DNA from: Brevundimonas subvibrioides
GTDB lineage: Bacteria > Pseudomonadota > Alphaproteobacteria > Caulobacterales > Caulobacteraceae
Direction of reading: 5' to 3'
Length of the DNA stretch: 64,000 bases
Assembly: GCF_027271155.1 (NCBI RefSeq)
Contig: NZ_CP114542.1
Location: 1,860,001 to 1,924,000, forward strand
The translations under genes were made by a program, and so were the position numbers. Within the stretch, counting starts at the first letter, position 1; every line of letters begins with the position of its first letter. This document shows positions 18,227 to 29,495 of this stretch, in pieces. The notes below the pieces were generated by a model. The model worked only from the letters and a program-made list of their open reading frames with translations, was not told the origin of the DNA and did not search any database.

Positions 18227-18431
18227 GAGGCCTATCCAGTCCAGATTCGGATCGGCGGGAGGCCCGATCCACGACTGCGATCATAGAAACCGGTCCGGCC
18301 CGCGTCCAGCACTGACCCGAAATCCTTATTGCCAACATCTTGGGGGTAACCTTCCCCGAAACCCCCACATCTATTGCAGACAGGCCACGGCGCGCCCTAG
18401 GCTGTCGCAACGATCCTGTCCGGGCCCGCGA

Positions 18432-21197
18432 ATGCGCTTTAACCCCCTCCTGTCCGACCTGACCGCGACCGTCGCCTGCGAAGCGCGCGAGATCGAGCGC
18501 GTCGGCCGGGTCGTGCGGGTCACGGCCCCGGCCGGCTGGAGCGACGCCCGGGTCGAGGCCTGGCTGGACTGGCACGATCGCTCGCCCGACGACTGGCCCA
18601 GGCTCGAAACCGCGCCAGGCCGGCCGGCGAGCGGCGGCACGGCGATCCTCGACGGTGCCCTTGATCGCTGGGCCAACCGCCTCGCCGCCTGGGGTCGGGC
18701 CACCGGGATCTTTGCATCGACCTCGGATGCGGACATCTTTGCCTCCGAACTGGTCGCGAGCGTCCTGCTGGGCCTGGCCGCTCCGTCGTCGGTCCTCATG
18801 GAAGGCGCGAGAACGCCGCATGCCTCCGAGGACTCCGGTGCCCCGACCCGCAATTCGAGCGTCTACGACCTCGATGACCCCATCGTGCGCAACCGTTTCG
18901 AGGGCGATACGGCCCGCCTGCGGACCGCGCGTGTCACGGCCCACGCCCTGTCGGGTGTCACCCGGACGCTGAAGGCCGTCACCCATGCCGTCCGCCGCTG
19001 CGATGGGCCAGCCTCTGTCTGCGGCGACCCGGCCGCGAATCCGGCCCTGGCCCGCGCTGCCCTGGCGGCCCGGCGCGCGGGGGCCGACGATACGGCCATT
19101 CTGGATGCCATCGCCGGACGGCTGTTCTCCGCACCGGAGCCCGAGCCGAAGGCCCCGATGCGCATCGTCTCCGTCGGCCAGCCGGACGCCCTCGTGGATG
19201 CGCCCCTGCGGGCAGCGGCAGACGCGGCCCTGGCCGACGACCTCGTGGTGGCTTTCTCCCTGCACGATGCCGAGGCCCTGGGCGACCTGTCGATCGCCCC
19301 GGGTTGCGCCCTGTCCCTGCCCGCCATTGCCGCCACCCTGCCGGATCTGGTCCCGGCGCTCGATGCCCTGGCCCGGCTCTGGACCACGGCGCTCGAGATC
19401 GAGGTCGCCTGCGGATTCGCCGCCGACGGCCGACTGGCCAGACGCCGCCATGCGGTGCGCCCGATCGTCATGACCCTGGTCGGCGGGCTGGAATGGCTGG
19501 TCGGCCAACCGGAGCGATCCAGCCCGGAGAGTGCCTTCCAGTCGGCGGCCGGCCTGCTGGCCGCATCGGTCTCCCTGGCGTCCAGCGAGCTGGTCGAGAC
19601 CCTCAAGCCCGCCCCGGCCTGGACGACGGCGGCCGACGAGGTCATCGCCGCCCTGCAGGCGCGCGAGGCCCGGCTGGCAGGGCTCGAAACCGAGCTTGGC
19701 CGGGCCGCCGCCTTGCGGACAGCCCAGGCCCTCGCCGCCGCCCAGGACTCCGGCCGGCGGCACAGCCTGATAGCGACCGTGGCCGCCGACGCCGAGCGCG
19801 ACCTGCGTCTCGGCGTTTCGACGCTCGGCGCGGTGGACCAGTTCCAGACCGCCGATGGCGATCTTGTCCGCAGGCTGCATCCGGCCCTTGCCCAGGCCAT
19901 CGAGGCTCAGGGCGGCAATGTGGAATCGGCCGAACGCTGGGTTCTCGGCCGCCGCACCCTTGTGGACGCTCCGATCCTCGGCCACGCGGACCTGACCGCA
20001 CGCGGCTTCACCGATGCCGAGCTGAAAGCCGTGGAATCGGCCCTGGCCCATGTCGAGAGACTGGAAGACGCCTTCAGCGCGTCGGTACTGGAACCCGGCT
20101 TCGTCCGCGATGTCCTGGGGATCGACGAAGACACCTTCGAACAAGGGCTCCTGCTGAGCCTTCTGGCGACGCCCGAAGAGATTTCCGTCGCGAGCGCCTA
20201 TGTGTTCGGACACCGGGACCTCGCGGGCTGGCCCGAGGCACCGCCTCGACTGAGGGCGCTTCTGGCGGACACGGGTCCGACCGTCGCCGACCTGACCCGT
20301 CTGGCAGAAGCCTTCAGCGACGTCGTCGACCTGACCGCGATCGAACTGCCCAGCCGGGCCGGAATCGGTGCCGCCATGGCCACCCTGAGCCAGGCGGCAT
20401 CCGAGGGCCATCGGGCCGTGCGCCTGTCCCGTCGTCAGGCATCGGGCGAACCCCTGCTTGTCCTGCCGGAACCGGAACCGCTCCGGCGCATGCCGGACCC
20501 CGCCCCCCCGCCGCCGCCCGTCACCGAGCGTGTGGTCGAACGGGTCGTCGAACGGGTCCGGACGCGTCGCAAACTGCCCGACCGCCGCAAGGGCTATATC
20601 CAGAAGGCCGCCGTGGGAGGCCACAAGGTCTATATCCACACCGGCGAATACGAGGACGGCGAGCTCGGCGAGATCTTCATCGACATGCACAAGGAAGGGG
20701 CCGCCTTCCGGAGCCTGATGAACAATTTCGCGATCGCGATCTCGATCGGCCTGCAATACGGCGTGCCGCTGGACGAGTTCGTGGACGCCTTCGTGTTCAC
20801 GCGCTTCGATCCGGCGGGACGCGTCACGGGCAATGACCGGATCGGATCGGCCACCTCCATCCTTGACTACATCTTCCGCGAACTGGGCGTCAGCTATCTG
20901 AACCGGACCGAGCTGGCGAATGCCGACGCCGAGCCCCTCAATGCCGACGGGCTGGGGTCGGGCAAGGCCGACGAACTGGTTCCCGCCGCCCGCTTCATTT
21001 CCAAGGGGTTCGCCCGGGGAACGACGCCGGACAACCTCGTCGTCCTGCCGTTCGGCCGCAAGGAAGGGCCCGAGACCAACCCCTATGACATGCGCGAGGC
21101 CGAAACCTGCCCCGCCTGCGGCGACTACACCCTTCAGCAACGCGGCGGGACATGGGTCTGCGACACCTGCGGCATCGCTCCGTCGATGCAGGGGTAG
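18432..21197 (+). CDS. Degenerate class II ribonucleotide reductase-like protein (TSCPD/Zn-ribbon C-terminus)
   Basis: A 921-residue protein whose C-terminal 210 residues (from about 712) closely follow the end of B12-dependent Nrd[77 protein letters not shown], and a zinc ribbon CPACG...CDTCG. Upstream it keeps a faint NrdJ outline: [17 protein letters not shown] and [10 protein letters not shown] near residues 75-120, and [26 protein letters not shown] near 505-530. I cannot find the NxCxE active-site cysteine region, the substrate phosphate loop or the cobalamin-region signatures, and it is shorter than NrdJ (about 1,200). The final Cys pair of NrdJ after the ribbon is also missing. It is probably non-catalytic. 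The start at 18432 has a weak ribosome site. Confidence 0.8.
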   Translation: MRFNPLLSDLTATVACEAREIERVGRVVRVTAPAGWSDARVEAWLDWHDRSPDDWPRLETAPGRPASGGTAILDGALDRWANRLAAWGRATGIFASTSDADIFASELVASVLLGLAAPSSVLMEGARTPHASEDSGAPTRNSSVYDLDDPIVRNRFEGDTARLRTARVTAHALSGVTRTLKAVTHAVRRCDGPASVCGDPAANPALARAALAARRAGADDTAILDAIAGRLFSAPEPEPKAPMRIVSVGQPDALVDAPLRAAADAALADDLVVAFSLHDAEALGDLSIAPGCALSLPAIAATLPDLVPALDALARLWTTALEIEVACGFAADGRLARRRHAVRPIVMTLVGGLEWLVGQPERSSPESAFQSAAGLLAASVSLASSELVETLKPAPAWTTAADEVIAALQAREARLAGLETELGRAAALRTAQALAAAQDSGRRHSLIATVAADAERDLRLGVSTLGAVDQFQTADGDLVRRLHPALAQAIEAQGGNVESAERWVLGRRTLVDAPILGHADLTARGFTDAELKAVESALAHVERLEDAFSASVLEPGFVRDVLGIDEDTFEQGLLLSLLATPEEISVASAYVFGHRDLAGWPEAPPRLRALLADTGPTVADLTRLAEAFSDVVDLTAIELPSRAGIGAAMATLSQAASEGHRAVRLSRRQASGEPLLVLPEPEPLRRMPDPAPPPPPVTERVVERVVERVRTRRKLPDRRKGYIQKAAVGGHKVYIHTGEYEDGELGEIFIDMHKEGAAFRSLMNNFAIAISIGLQYGVPLDEFVDAFVFTRFDPAGRVTGNDRIGSATSILDYIFRELGVSYLNRTELANADAEPLNADGLGSGKADELVPAARFISKGFARGTTPDNLVVLPFGRKEGPETNPYDMREAETCPACGDYTLQQRGGTWVCDTCGIAPSMQG

Positions 21198-21266
21198 GGC
21201 CGCCCGGCCTCAGCAGATTTTAAGGATGTTCGGTCAGGGTCTCGGCCGTATCCGGAGTCCGCCGCC

Positions 21267-21749
21267 ATGAAACGCCTCGCCCTCGCCGTCACGCTCGTGG
21301 CCATCGCCACCCCGACGATCGCCCAGAATGCCGGACAGATCGCGCGCGTGCGCGGAGGATCCAGCTGTGCCGGCTGCAACCTGTTCCAGGGCGATTTCAG
21401 CGGGCTCCAGGCGCGAGGCCTGAACCTGTCGGGGTCGCGGCTGCGCCAGGCGGACCTCAGCCTGTCGGTCATGAACCGCACCCGCTTCTCCAATGCCGAC
21501 CTGCGCGATGTGGAGGCCTATGGCGGCGTGTTCTCCAGCTCCAGCTTCAATGGCGCGAACCTGACCAATGCCAGCTTCGTCGGAGCCTATCTGGAGGGTG
21601 CCAGCTTCAATGGCGCGACCCTGACCGGGGCGAACTTCTCCGGTGCCCGACTGAGCCGGGCGACCGGCCTGACGCAGGGCCAGCTGAACGGGGCCTGCGG
21701 CGACGGATCGACCACCCTGCCCGGCTCGCTTCGCATTCCCGACTGCTGA
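21267..21749 (+). CDS. Secreted pentapeptide-repeat protein (first of two)
   Basis: A 160-residue exported protein. A signal peptide (MKRLALAVTLVAIATPTIAQ) precedes a short linker with the cysteine pair SSCAGC. About 15 pentapeptide repeats of the A(D/N)LxX kind follow, for example ADLSLSVMNRTRFSNADLRD, predicted to form a right-handed square beta-helix. The end LTQGQLNGACGDGSTTLPGSLRIPDC has two more cysteines and appears nearly unchanged in the next gene. The role is unknown; the cysteine pairs at both ends suggest disulfide-capped solenoids in the periplasm. The two proteins probably arose by duplication. Confidence 0.85.
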   Translation: MKRLALAVTLVAIATPTIAQNAGQIARVRGGSSCAGCNLFQGDFSGLQARGLNLSGSRLRQADLSLSVMNRTRFSNADLRDVEAYGGVFSSSSFNGANLTNASFVGAYLEGASFNGATLTGANFSGARLSRATGLTQGQLNGACGDGSTTLPGSLRIPDC

Positions 21750-21811
21750 AAGCCTCCATCCTTACCGCGATTTAAGTAGGGTTTGAGCACGCAACGGGGC
21801 ATCTAGGCGGC

Positions 21812-22696
21812 GTGAAACAGTCCATGCCCCATTCTCCTCGCGTGAACGTCGCCCTCGCCGCCCTGGCCCTTTCGGCCGGACTCTGTGGCGTCGCATCGCC
21901 CGTGGCCGCCGGGTCCCAGTTCACCTCCCAGGACCGCGAAGTCGCGCGCATGGTCTCGCTGGGCGGGTCGTGCAATCGCTGTGAGCTGTCGGGGCGCAAT
22001 CTGTCCGGCGCGACCTTTACCGGTGCCACCTTTATCTCGGCCACCCTGGTCGGTGCCAATCTGCGCGGTGCCGAGCTGGTCGGTTCGAACTTCTCCGCCA
22101 GCGATTTCAGCCGCGCCGATCTGCGCGGTGCCCAGATCCAGGGTTCGAACTTCTCGACGTCCAACTTTACCGACGCCGTCCTGACAGGATCGGAGGCCCA
22201 GGGGGCCAACTTCAACCGTGCCAATCTGACGAACGCCGATCTATCGGGAGCCGAGCTGATGGGGGCCAACATGAGCGGCGCCGCCCTGACGCGGGCCAAT
22301 CTGTCGGGAGCCGAGCTGTTCGGCGCCACACTCGCCAATCTGTCCGCGCGCGGGGCGTCGTTCGCCGGCGCAGAGCTGAACGCGGCCAATATGGCGGGCG
22401 GAGACTTCGCCTCGGCCAACTTCAACGGGGCCGAGCTGGATGGCGCGCGATTGGCCAATGCGACGTTCCGGGGCGCATCCTTCACGGACGCCTCCCTGAG
22501 CCGGACCGACATCCGGGGGGCAGACCTGTCCGGTGCGCGCGGCCTGACGCAGGCCCAGGTGTCCGAGGCGTGCGGCGATGGCTCGACCCGGTTGCCGGCC
22601 CGGCTGACGGTCCGGAGCTGCTCCGGCCGGATGACCGTGCGTGCCCCGGCCCCGCCCCGCGCCCCGGCACCCCCGGCACCGCCCTCGCCGCGCTGA
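21812..22696 (+). CDS. Secreted pentapeptide-repeat protein (second, longer)
   Basis: A 294-residue paralogue of the preceding gene. A GTG at 21812 or the ATG at 21824 may start it. It has a signal peptide ending near PVAAGS, the cysteine pair GSCNRC, then a longer solenoid of about 35 pentapeptides (for example ANLRGAELVGSNFSASDFSRADLRG) to about residue 240. The same cap LTQAQVSEACGDGSTRLPARLTVRSC is followed by a Pro/Ala-rich tail. The shared caps and different repeat number indicate duplication followed by growth of the repeat block. DNA-mimic roles known for cytoplasmic pentapeptide proteins such as Qnr are unlikely for an exported protein. Confidence 0.85.
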   Translation: MKQSMPHSPRVNVALAALALSAGLCGVASPVAAGSQFTSQDREVARMVSLGGSCNRCELSGRNLSGATFTGATFISATLVGANLRGAELVGSNFSASDFSRADLRGAQIQGSNFSTSNFTDAVLTGSEAQGANFNRANLTNADLSGAELMGANMSGAALTRANLSGAELFGATLANLSARGASFAGAELNAANMAGGDFASANFNGAELDGARLANATFRGASFTDASLSRTDIRGADLSGARGLTQAQVSEACGDGSTRLPARLTVRSCSGRMTVRAPAPPRAPAPPAPPSPR

Positions 22697-22745
22697 AACG
22701 GCGTCGTCGCGGACCGCGGCCCCTCCCGGGCTCGCCGCCCGCCTG

Positions 22746-24527
22746 TCAGATCTTGAGCGGCATCGCCGTCCGGATGTGGACGTCTTTCAACTGACGCTCG
22801 CCGGCTTCGGTCGGGGCGTTCATCAGAAGATCCTCGCCCTGCTGGTTCAGAGGGAAGGCGATGACCTCGCGGATCGCGACCTGGTTGGCCAACAGCATGA
22901 CGATCCGGTCGATGCCGGGGGCCAGACCCCCGTGCGGCGGCGCGCCATAGCGGAAGGCGTTCAGCATGCCGCCGAACTGATCCTCGACCACCGAGGCATC
23001 ATAGCCCGCGATTTCAAAGGCTTTCAGCATGATCTCGGCCTTGTGGTTCCGGATCGCGCCCGAGCAAAGCTCGTAGCCGTTGCAGACGATGTCGTACTGA
23101 TAGGCAAGGATATCCAGCGGATCCCGGGTGTTCAGCGCTTCAAGCTCGCCCTGCGGCATGGAGAAGGGGTTGTGGCTGAAATCGACCTTCTTCTCCTCGT
23201 CCGACCATTCGAACATGGGGAAGTCGACGATCCAGCAGAATTCGAACCGGCCCTCGTCGATCAGCTTCAGCTCGGTGCCCAGGCGGGTCCTGGCCGAACC
23301 GGCGAATTTGTAGAAGACCTTGGGGTCGCCGGCGACGAAGAAGGCCGCATCGCCCTTGCCCATGCCGAGCCCGGACATCAGGGCGTCGGTCGCCTCGGCC
23401 CCCAGATTTTTGGCGATCGGTCCGCCCCAGGCGTCGTTGTCGTCGGACCAGAAGATGTAGCCCAGGCCGGGCTGGCCCTCGCCCTGGGCCCAGCTGTTCA
23501 TCCGGTCGCAGAAGGCGCGCGAACCGCCGCCGGGCGCCGGGATCGCCCAGACCGCGTTCTTGGCGTCCGCGCCCAGAATCTTCGCGAACAGGCCGAACCC
23601 GCCGTCGCGGAAGTGGTCGGACACCTCGGCCATCCTGATGGGGTTGCGGGTATCCGGCTTGTCGGTGCCGTACCAGGCGATGGAGTCGCGGTAGGGGATG
23701 CGCGGGAAGGGATAGGGCGTCACCGACTTGCCGTCGGCGAACTCCTCGAACACGCCGTGCATGACGGGCTCGATCGCCGCGAAAACATCCTCTTGCGTGA
23801 CGAAGCTCATCTCGACGTCGAGCTGATAGAACTCCAGCGACCGGTCCGCCCGCAGGTCCTCGTCGCGGAAACAGGGTGCGATCTGGAAATAGCGGTCGAA
23901 GCCCGAGACCATCAGCAACTGCTTGAACTGCTGCGGGGCCTGGGGCAGCGCATAGAATTTGCCGGGATGAAGGCGCGACGGCACCAGGAAGTCGCGGGCG
24001 CCTTCGGGTGACGAGGCCGTCAGGATCGGGGTCTGGTATTCGAGGAAGCCCTGATCGACCATGCGGCGACGGATCGAGGAGATGACCTTCGACCGCAGCA
24101 CGATGTTTCTGTGCAGGGTCTCGCGGCGCAGATCGAGATAGCGATGCTTAAGCCGCAGCTCCTCGGGGTATTCAGGCTCTCCGAACACCGGCAGCGGCAG
24201 TTCGGCGGCCTCGGACAGGACCTCGACGCCGGTAACGCGCAGCTCGACTTCGCCGGTCGGAAGATTGGCGTTCACCACGGAGGCGTCGCGCACCACCACT
24301 TCGCCGTCCACCCGGATCACGCTCTCGGCGCGGAGGCGCTCGACCGCTTCGAAGCCCGGCGTCTCGGGGTGGAAGACCAGCTGCGTCAGGCCGTAGTGGT
24401 CGCGCAGGTCGATGAACAGCAGACCACCATGGTCGCGCTTCCTGTGCACCCAGCCCGACAGCCGCACATTCGATCCGGCGTCCGTCGACCGGAGGGCACC
24501 GCAGGTGTGGGAGCGATAGGCGTGCAT
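22746..24527 (-). CDS. aspS: Aspartyl-tRNA synthetase
   Basis: Charges tRNA-Asp (and, in many alphaproteobacteria, tRNA-Asn). The start is placed at the second Met ([13 protein letters not shown]), 6 bases inside the longest frame, giving 593 residues. An OB-fold anticodon domain comes first ([23 protein letters not shown]). The class II catalytic core follows, with motif 2 around [18 protein letters not shown], a GAD insertion domain in the middle, and motif 3 [13 protein letters not shown] near the end. Length and layout are bacterial type. Whether it is discriminating cannot be read from the sequence alone. It is divergent from hdaA. Confidence 0.95.
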   Translation of the reverse strand: MHAYRSHTCGALRSTDAGSNVRLSGWVHRKRDHGGLLFIDLRDHYGLTQLVFHPETPGFEAVERLRAESVIRVDGEVVVRDASVVNANLPTGEVELRVTGVEVLSEAAELPLPVFGEPEYPEELRLKHRYLDLRRETLHRNIVLRSKVISSIRRRMVDQGFLEYQTPILTASSPEGARDFLVPSRLHPGKFYALPQAPQQFKQLLMVSGFDRYFQIAPCFRDEDLRADRSLEFYQLDVEMSFVTQEDVFAAIEPVMHGVFEEFADGKSVTPYPFPRIPYRDSIAWYGTDKPDTRNPIRMAEVSDHFRDGGFGLFAKILGADAKNAVWAIPAPGGGSRAFCDRMNSWAQGEGQPGLGYIFWSDDNDAWGGPIAKNLGAEATDALMSGLGMGKGDAAFFVAGDPKVFYKFAGSARTRLGTELKLIDEGRFEFCWIVDFPMFEWSDEEKKVDFSHNPFSMPQGELEALNTRDPLDILAYQYDIVCNGYELCSGAIRNHKAEIMLKAFEIAGYDASVVEDQFGGMLNAFRYGAPPHGGLAPGIDRIVMLLANQVAIREVIAFPLNQQGEDLLMNAPTEAGERQLKDVHIRTAMPLKI

Positions 24528-24723
24528 ATGCAAAATCGTCTGAAACGGCCCCCGGAAAGACAGGCGGCACGGCGGGAAATGGAAGCGGCGTAGGGCGCAT
24601 CAACGCCCCCGAAAGTCAAGGTCGGGCCGGGTCGGGTCCCGACATCCACAGCCCTGGCCGTCTGTCCACCACATGAACCGATGCCGTATCCGGACAGTCG
24701 TCCCGATCTGCTATGCTTGCGCC

Positions 24724-25422
24724 ATGTCGGCGCATCGACCCCTCCGCGATCAGCTCAGACTGCCCCTGATCACCGACGTGGTCGGCGCGGCGGCGGTCTT
24801 CGTGCGCTCGGCGTCAAACGCCGCTGCCATGGACGCCCTCTCTGCCTGGCCCGATGCGGCCGGCCGGGTGATGGCGCTCTGCGGCCCTGCCGGTTGCGGC
24901 AAGAGCCATCTGGCGGCGTTGTGGGCCGAACGGGTCGGTGCCATCCCCCTGAACGGTTCGGAAGCCGCCCTGACCGATCCGCTGGAGCTTGAGGGCCGCC
25001 CCGTCCTGCTCGACATCGCCCAGGACGCCGATGACGAGACCCTGTTCCACCTGATCAACCTGGCCCAGCACGACGGCGGGGCCCTGCTGATGGTCTCGCG
25101 CCCTTCCCCGCGCCACTGGACGGTCAAGGTGCCGGACCTGCGCTCCCGCCTCGACGCCGTGCGGGTCGTGGCCATGGAGGCCCCGGACGATGCGGTCATG
25201 TCCGCCATCCTGGCCGCCCGATTCGCCGAGCGCAGCATCACTCCGGCGGATGGCGTGATCGACTATCTGGTGCTGCGCATCGACCGGTCGGCGGACGCGG
25301 CGGCCGCCATTGTCGCCCGGCTGGACCACGAACATCGTCCCGTGACACGCGCCCTGGCCCGCCAGGTCCTCGACGCCAGCGCCGAACTGTTCGACGGCGG
25401 CGACGAAGGGTTGCAGCCGTAA
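24724..25422 (+). CDS. hdaA: HdaA, DnaA-inactivating AAA+ homologue
   Basis: A 232-residue AAA+ protein related to the DnaA ATPase domain that, with the DNA-loaded beta clamp, promotes hydrolysis of DnaA-ATP and so limits re-initiation of replication. The start at 24724 places the clamp-binding motif QLRLPL at residues 10-15, as in Hda proteins. Walker A is GPAGCGKSH with K60, and [20 protein letters not shown] matches the Walker B region. The C-terminal lid is present. A longer frame from 24673 would add 17 residues before the motif and is unlikely. It lies upstream of ppk, an arrangement I recall from Caulobacter. Confidence 0.9.
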   Translation: MSAHRPLRDQLRLPLITDVVGAAAVFVRSASNAAAMDALSAWPDAAGRVMALCGPAGCGKSHLAALWAERVGAIPLNGSEAALTDPLELEGRPVLLDIAQDADDETLFHLINLAQHDGGALLMVSRPSPRHWTVKVPDLRSRLDAVRVVAMEAPDDAVMSAILAARFAERSITPADGVIDYLVLRIDRSADAAAAIVARLDHEHRPVTRALARQVLDASAELFDGGDEGLQP

Positions 25423-25445
25423 CAAACCCGCCCCACAACCGGCTC

Positions 25446-27662
25446 ATGTCCGACTCTGCCATCGCCGACCCGACACGGGGAGAGGAAGTCCCCTCCTCCC
25501 GCGCGCCCCAGCTGAGTCTGGACACGGCGCTGATGGCCTCGCCGGAACGGTTCTTCAACCGCGAGATCAGCTGGCTGGCCTTCAACGCCCGGGTGCTGGA
25601 AGAGGCCGCTAACCCCAATCATCCGCTGCTGGAGCGGCTCCGGTTCCTGTCCATCTCGGCCAACAATCTCGACGAGTTCTTCATGACCCGCGTCGCCGGG
25701 CTGAAGGGGCAGCTGCGCGAACGGGTCCGGGTCCTGTCCGCCGACGGCCTGACGCCGGCCGAGCAACTCGAGAAGATCAACGTCGCCGCCGGCGAGCTGA
25801 TGGCCGAGCAGCAGGAACGCTGGCGTCAGCTGCGGCGCGAGCTGGTCGGCGCCGGCATCGAGGTCGTCCGCCCGAACCGGATCACCAGGACCGACAAGGA
25901 TCGGCTGGAGCCCGAGTTCCTGAACCAGCTGTTCGCCGTCCTGACGCCCCTGGCGATCGACCCGGCCCACCCCTTCCCGTTCCTGCCGAACCTCGGCTTC
26001 TCCCTGGCGCTGAAGCTGCGGCGCAACCGGGACAACAAGACGCTGTATGCCCTCGTGCCCGTGCCGACCCAGGTGCGCCGCTTCTGGGAGCTGACGGGCG
26101 ACGGCCGCTCGGTGAAGGGGCGACGCCGGTTCGTCACCCTGGAAACCGTGCTGCTCATGTTCATCGAGCACCTGTTCCCCGGCCATGAGGTGCTGGAAAA
26201 GGGCGTGATCCGCCTGATTCGGGACAGCGATATCGAGATCGAGGAAGAGGCCGAAGATCTGGTCCTGGAGTTCGAGGAGGCGCTGAAACAACGTCGCCTG
26301 GGCTCGGTCGTCCGGGTCAAGATCGAGGCGTCCATGCCCGACGACCTGCGTGATTTCATTGTCGGCGAGCTGCAGGCCGAACCGCAGGATGTGGTCATGA
26401 TCGACGGCATGCTGGGTCTGGCCCAGCTGTCGGAGTTGATCCCGTCCGGCCACCCCGACCTGAAGTTCCCCGGCTACGAACCCCGCTATCCCGAACGGGT
26501 CCGCGACCAGGGCGGCGACGTCTTCGCCGCCGTGCGTGAAAAGGACATCCTGATCCACCACCCGTTCGAGAGTTTCGACGTGGTGGTCCAGTTCCTGCGT
26601 CAGGCGGCGCGCGACCCCAACGTCATCGCCATCAAACAGACCCTGTATCGCACCTCGAAGGACAGCCCGATCGTCGCCGCCCTGATCGAGGCGGCGGAGA
26701 ATGGGAAGAACGTCGTCGCCCTGGTCGAGATCAAGGCCCGCTTCGACGAGGAGGCCAATCTGCGCTGGGCCCGGGCCATGGAGCGCGCCGGGGTTCATGT
26801 CGTCTTCGGCTTCGTCGAGTACAAGACCCACGCCAAGCTCAGCGTCGTCGTGCGCCGCGAGGGGGACGGCCTGAAGACCTACTGCCACTTCGGCACCGGC
26901 AACTACCACCCGATCACGGCCAAGGTTTACACCGACCTCAGCCTGTTCAGCTCCGACCCCGTCCTTGCGCGCGATGCATCGCGCGTCTTCAACTACATCA
27001 CCGGCTATGCCCAGCCCGAGGATCTGGAGGCGCTGGTCGTCTCGCCCCTCAATATGAAAACGACCCTGATCGAGCTGATCGGCAAGGAGATGGCCGCCGC
27101 CGCCAAGGGCAAGCCGGCCGCCATCTGGGTCAAGCTCAATGCGCTCGTCGACCCGGAGATCATCGACGCCCTGTATCGTGCCAGCCAATGGGGCGTCCGC
27201 ATCGAACTGGTCGTGCGCGGCATCTGCTGCCTGCGCCCCGGCGTGCCGGGCCTGTCGGAGAACATCCGGGTCAAGTCGATCGTCGGCCGCTTCCTGGAAC
27301 ACAGCCGCATCATCTGCTTCGCCAACGGCAAGGATCTGCCGCATGACAGGGCAAAGGTCTTCATCTCGTCCGCCGACTGGATGACGCGCAACCTCGACCG
27401 GCGCGTCGAGATCATGACGCCCGTCTTCAACGCCACCGTCCACGACCAGGTCCTGGACCAGATCATGGTCGCCAATCTGAAGGACGACGCCCAGAGCTGG
27501 GTGCTGGGCGCCGACGGCCAGTACACGCGCGTCCAGCCCATCGATCCGGAGCGGCCCTTCTCGGCCCACAAGTATTTCATGACCAACCCCAGCCTGTCCG
27601 GTCGTGGCCGCAAGGTGAAGAACAAGCCGCAGGAACTTCACTACGACCGGCCATCTCAATGA
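25446..27662 (+). CDS. ppk: Polyphosphate kinase 1
   Basis: Reversibly polymerises the gamma-phosphate of ATP into polyphosphate. The 738-residue protein has the four-domain PPK1 layout: N-terminal [19 protein letters not shown] and [19 protein letters not shown], then catalytic domains with [18 protein letters not shown], the histidine in [14 protein letters not shown] that is phosphorylated, FGTGNYHP, and the second histidine region around [10 protein letters not shown]. The phosphatase gene ppx overlaps the stop codon, so synthesis and breakdown enzymes are translationally coupled. hdaA lies 23 bases upstream on the same strand. Confidence 0.96.
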   Translation: MSDSAIADPTRGEEVPSSRAPQLSLDTALMASPERFFNREISWLAFNARVLEEAANPNHPLLERLRFLSISANNLDEFFMTRVAGLKGQLRERVRVLSADGLTPAEQLEKINVAAGELMAEQQERWRQLRRELVGAGIEVVRPNRITRTDKDRLEPEFLNQLFAVLTPLAIDPAHPFPFLPNLGFSLALKLRRNRDNKTLYALVPVPTQVRRFWELTGDGRSVKGRRRFVTLETVLLMFIEHLFPGHEVLEKGVIRLIRDSDIEIEEEAEDLVLEFEEALKQRRLGSVVRVKIEASMPDDLRDFIVGELQAEPQDVVMIDGMLGLAQLSELIPSGHPDLKFPGYEPRYPERVRDQGGDVFAAVREKDILIHHPFESFDVVVQFLRQAARDPNVIAIKQTLYRTSKDSPIVAALIEAAENGKNVVALVEIKARFDEEANLRWARAMERAGVHVVFGFVEYKTHAKLSVVVRREGDGLKTYCHFGTGNYHPITAKVYTDLSLFSSDPVLARDASRVFNYITGYAQPEDLEALVVSPLNMKTTLIELIGKEMAAAAKGKPAAIWVKLNALVDPEIIDALYRASQWGVRIELVVRGICCLRPGVPGLSENIRVKSIVGRFLEHSRIICFANGKDLPHDRAKVFISSADWMTRNLDRRVEIMTPVFNATVHDQVLDQIMVANLKDDAQSWVLGADGQYTRVQPIDPERPFSAHKYFMTNPSLSGRGRKVKNKPQELHYDRPSQ

Positions 27663-29146
27663 TGGAGGGGTTCACCGCCCCGCGCGAGGCGGCTGTCATC
27701 GACATCGGCTCCAACTCGGTCCGGATGGTGCTCTACCGTCTGGAAGGCCGGGCGATCTGGACCGTGTTCAATGAAAAGGTCCTGGCCGGCCTCGGCCGCG
27801 ACCTGCCGGAGACGGGCCGGCTGTCCGAAGCCGGCGTCGAGATGGCGATGACGACGCTTCGCCGGTTCGCAGCGGTCCTGGAGGGCGTGCGCCCCGCCTA
27901 CACCTTCGTCGCCGCGACCGCCGCCGTGCGCGAGGCCGAGGATGGTCCCGACTTCTGCGGCCGCGTGGCGGCCGAGACAGGGCTCCAGGTTCGCGTCCTG
28001 ACCGGCGAGGAAGAGGCGCACTATTCGGCTCTCGGTGTGATGGCCGGCGACCCGCGCGCCGAAGGTCTCGCGGCCGACATGGGCGGGTCCAGCCTCGAGC
28101 TGATCCGGATTGGCGGGGGCAAGGTCGAGCCCGGCGTCACCCTGGCCCTGGGACCGTTTTCCCTCGCCGACCCCAAGGGTTTCGATGCGACCCGACTGCG
28201 CGGCACGATCGCCGAACGGCTGAAGCCCGTCAGCAAGCCGTTCAGCGCCGATGAATTGCACGCGGTCGGCGGCGGCTGGCGATCCCTGGCCCAGCTGCAT
28301 ATGGAAATGAGCGGCTATCCGCTGCGGATCGTCCACCAGTATGCCATGAGCGCCGAGGAAGCGCGCGGCGTCGCCCGGTTCGTGGCCCAGCAGTCCCGGG
28401 CCTCGCTCGACCGCCTGCCGGGGGTGTCCAGGCGACGGGCCGAAACCCTGCCCTACGCCGCCCTGGTGCTGGAGGGCCTGATCGACGCCCTGTCCCTGAA
28501 GCGCGTCGTCTTCTCCGCCTGGGGCCTGCGCGAAGGTCTGCTCTACGAGACGCTCGACCGCGACGAGCCATCGGCCGATCCCCTGATCGCGGGGTGCGCG
28601 GCGCTGGGTGCGCGTCAGGGTATCTCGCCCGCCCTGCCCGCCGCGCTGAATGCCTGGCTGTCGGATGTCATCGCCGCCCTGCCCGAAGCCTTCGGTCCGG
28701 AGCGCGATCCCGTGCTGGCCGCCGCGGCCTGTCGCCTGGCCGACCTCGGAGCCCGCCTGCATCCGGATCACCGGCTGGAACTGGTGTTCGACCAGGTCCT
28801 GCGCGCGCCGATCCCGGGCCAGACCCATGCGGAGCGGGTCTGGCTGGCCTGTGCCCTCAATGCCCGCTACGGCGGCAATGCCGCGACGCCAGCCCCCGAG
28901 GCGACCGATCGATTGCTGGGCGAGGAAGCCCGCGCGAGCGCACGGGCCCTGGGGCTGGCGATGCGGCTGGGGTGCGACCTGTCCGGGCGGTCGCCGCAAC
29001 TGCTGGCCAATGCCTCCATCACCGTCGCCGGGGGCCAGCTGAAGCTGACGGCGTCCGACGGCTATGCCGACGTCCTGCTGGGCGAACAGACCCGCCGTCG
29101 CGCCAAGGCCTTGGCCGAGGCCATGGGTCTGAAGCTGGAGATCTGA
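27659..29146 (+). CDS. ppx: Exopolyphosphatase / Ppx-GppA phosphatase
   Basis: A 495-residue enzyme of the sugar-kinase/actin fold that hydrolyses polyphosphate from its ends and in some cases pppGpp. Motifs: [16 protein letters not shown] (phosphate 1), [15 protein letters not shown], and [13 protein letters not shown] (phosphate 2). The C-terminal HD-like helical part follows. Its ATG overlaps the ppk stop (ATGATGG, start at 27659 or 27662), a typical coupled pair. The C-terminus is Ala/Leu-rich and normal in length. Confidence 0.92.
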   Translation: MMEGFTAPREAAVIDIGSNSVRMVLYRLEGRAIWTVFNEKVLAGLGRDLPETGRLSEAGVEMAMTTLRRFAAVLEGVRPAYTFVAATAAVREAEDGPDFCGRVAAETGLQVRVLTGEEEAHYSALGVMAGDPRAEGLAADMGGSSLELIRIGGGKVEPGVTLALGPFSLADPKGFDATRLRGTIAERLKPVSKPFSADELHAVGGGWRSLAQLHMEMSGYPLRIVHQYAMSAEEARGVARFVAQQSRASLDRLPGVSRRRAETLPYAALVLEGLIDALSLKRVVFSAWGLREGLLYETLDRDEPSADPLIAGCAALGARQGISPALPAALNAWLSDVIAALPEAFGPERDPVLAAAACRLADLGARLHPDHRLELVFDQVLRAPIPGQTHAERVWLACALNARYGGNAATPAPEATDRLLGEEARASARALGLAMRLGCDLSGRSPQLLANASITVAGGQLKLTASDGYADVLLGEQTRRRAKALAEAMGLKLEI

Positions 29147-29210
29147 CAATCCAGTTGGCTGTTCGCCAATCGACACCTACATTGAGGGCGTTGGACAGAG
29201 GATTGTCGTG

Positions 29211-29495
29211 ATGAACGTTCCAGAGGTGGTTCGGCTAGCGAAAGGCTATGTCGTTCAACTGTTTGAAGAGGAAAATCCCCTCAACGTTGGGCTCGAGGAA
29301 ATCGAGTTTGACGACAAAAAGCAGGAGTGGGACGTAACGATCGGGTTTTCTCGTCCGTGGAACGTGAGCCGAAATGCGCTGTCTGCATTGACCGGTGAAG
29401 CTTCTCCGGCAGGCCGGTCCTACAAGATCGTCCGCATACGAGATAGCGATGGCCAGATGGTCGGTCTCAAGCAGCGCGCTTTCGCTTCGGGATGA
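29211..29495 (+). CDS. Small protein paired with a PIN-domain protein
   Basis: A 94-residue protein. GTG-ATG doublet start; ATG at 29211 is preferred, with GAGG about 9 bases before. The sequence is acidic in the middle (LEEIEFDDKKQEWDVTIGFSRPW) and ends in GLKQRAFASG. I do not recognise a named domain. The stop overlaps the start of the PIN-domain gene (ATGA), the usual layout for a two-gene cassette where the first protein controls or partners the second. Codon use is visibly less GC-rich than ppx and rnd on either side, which suggests acquisition. An antitoxin or adaptor role is inference only. Confidence 0.65.
   Translation: MNVPEVVRLAKGYVVQLFEEENPLNVGLEEIEFDDKKQEWDVTIGFSRPWNVSRNALSALTGEASPAGRSYKIVRIRDSDGQMVGLKQRAFASG

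Noticed and set aside
18090..21140. About 1,000-codon frame on the minus strand opposite the NrdJ-like gene
   Set aside because: No motif, no ribosome site, and the plus-strand frame has clear homology at its C-terminus.
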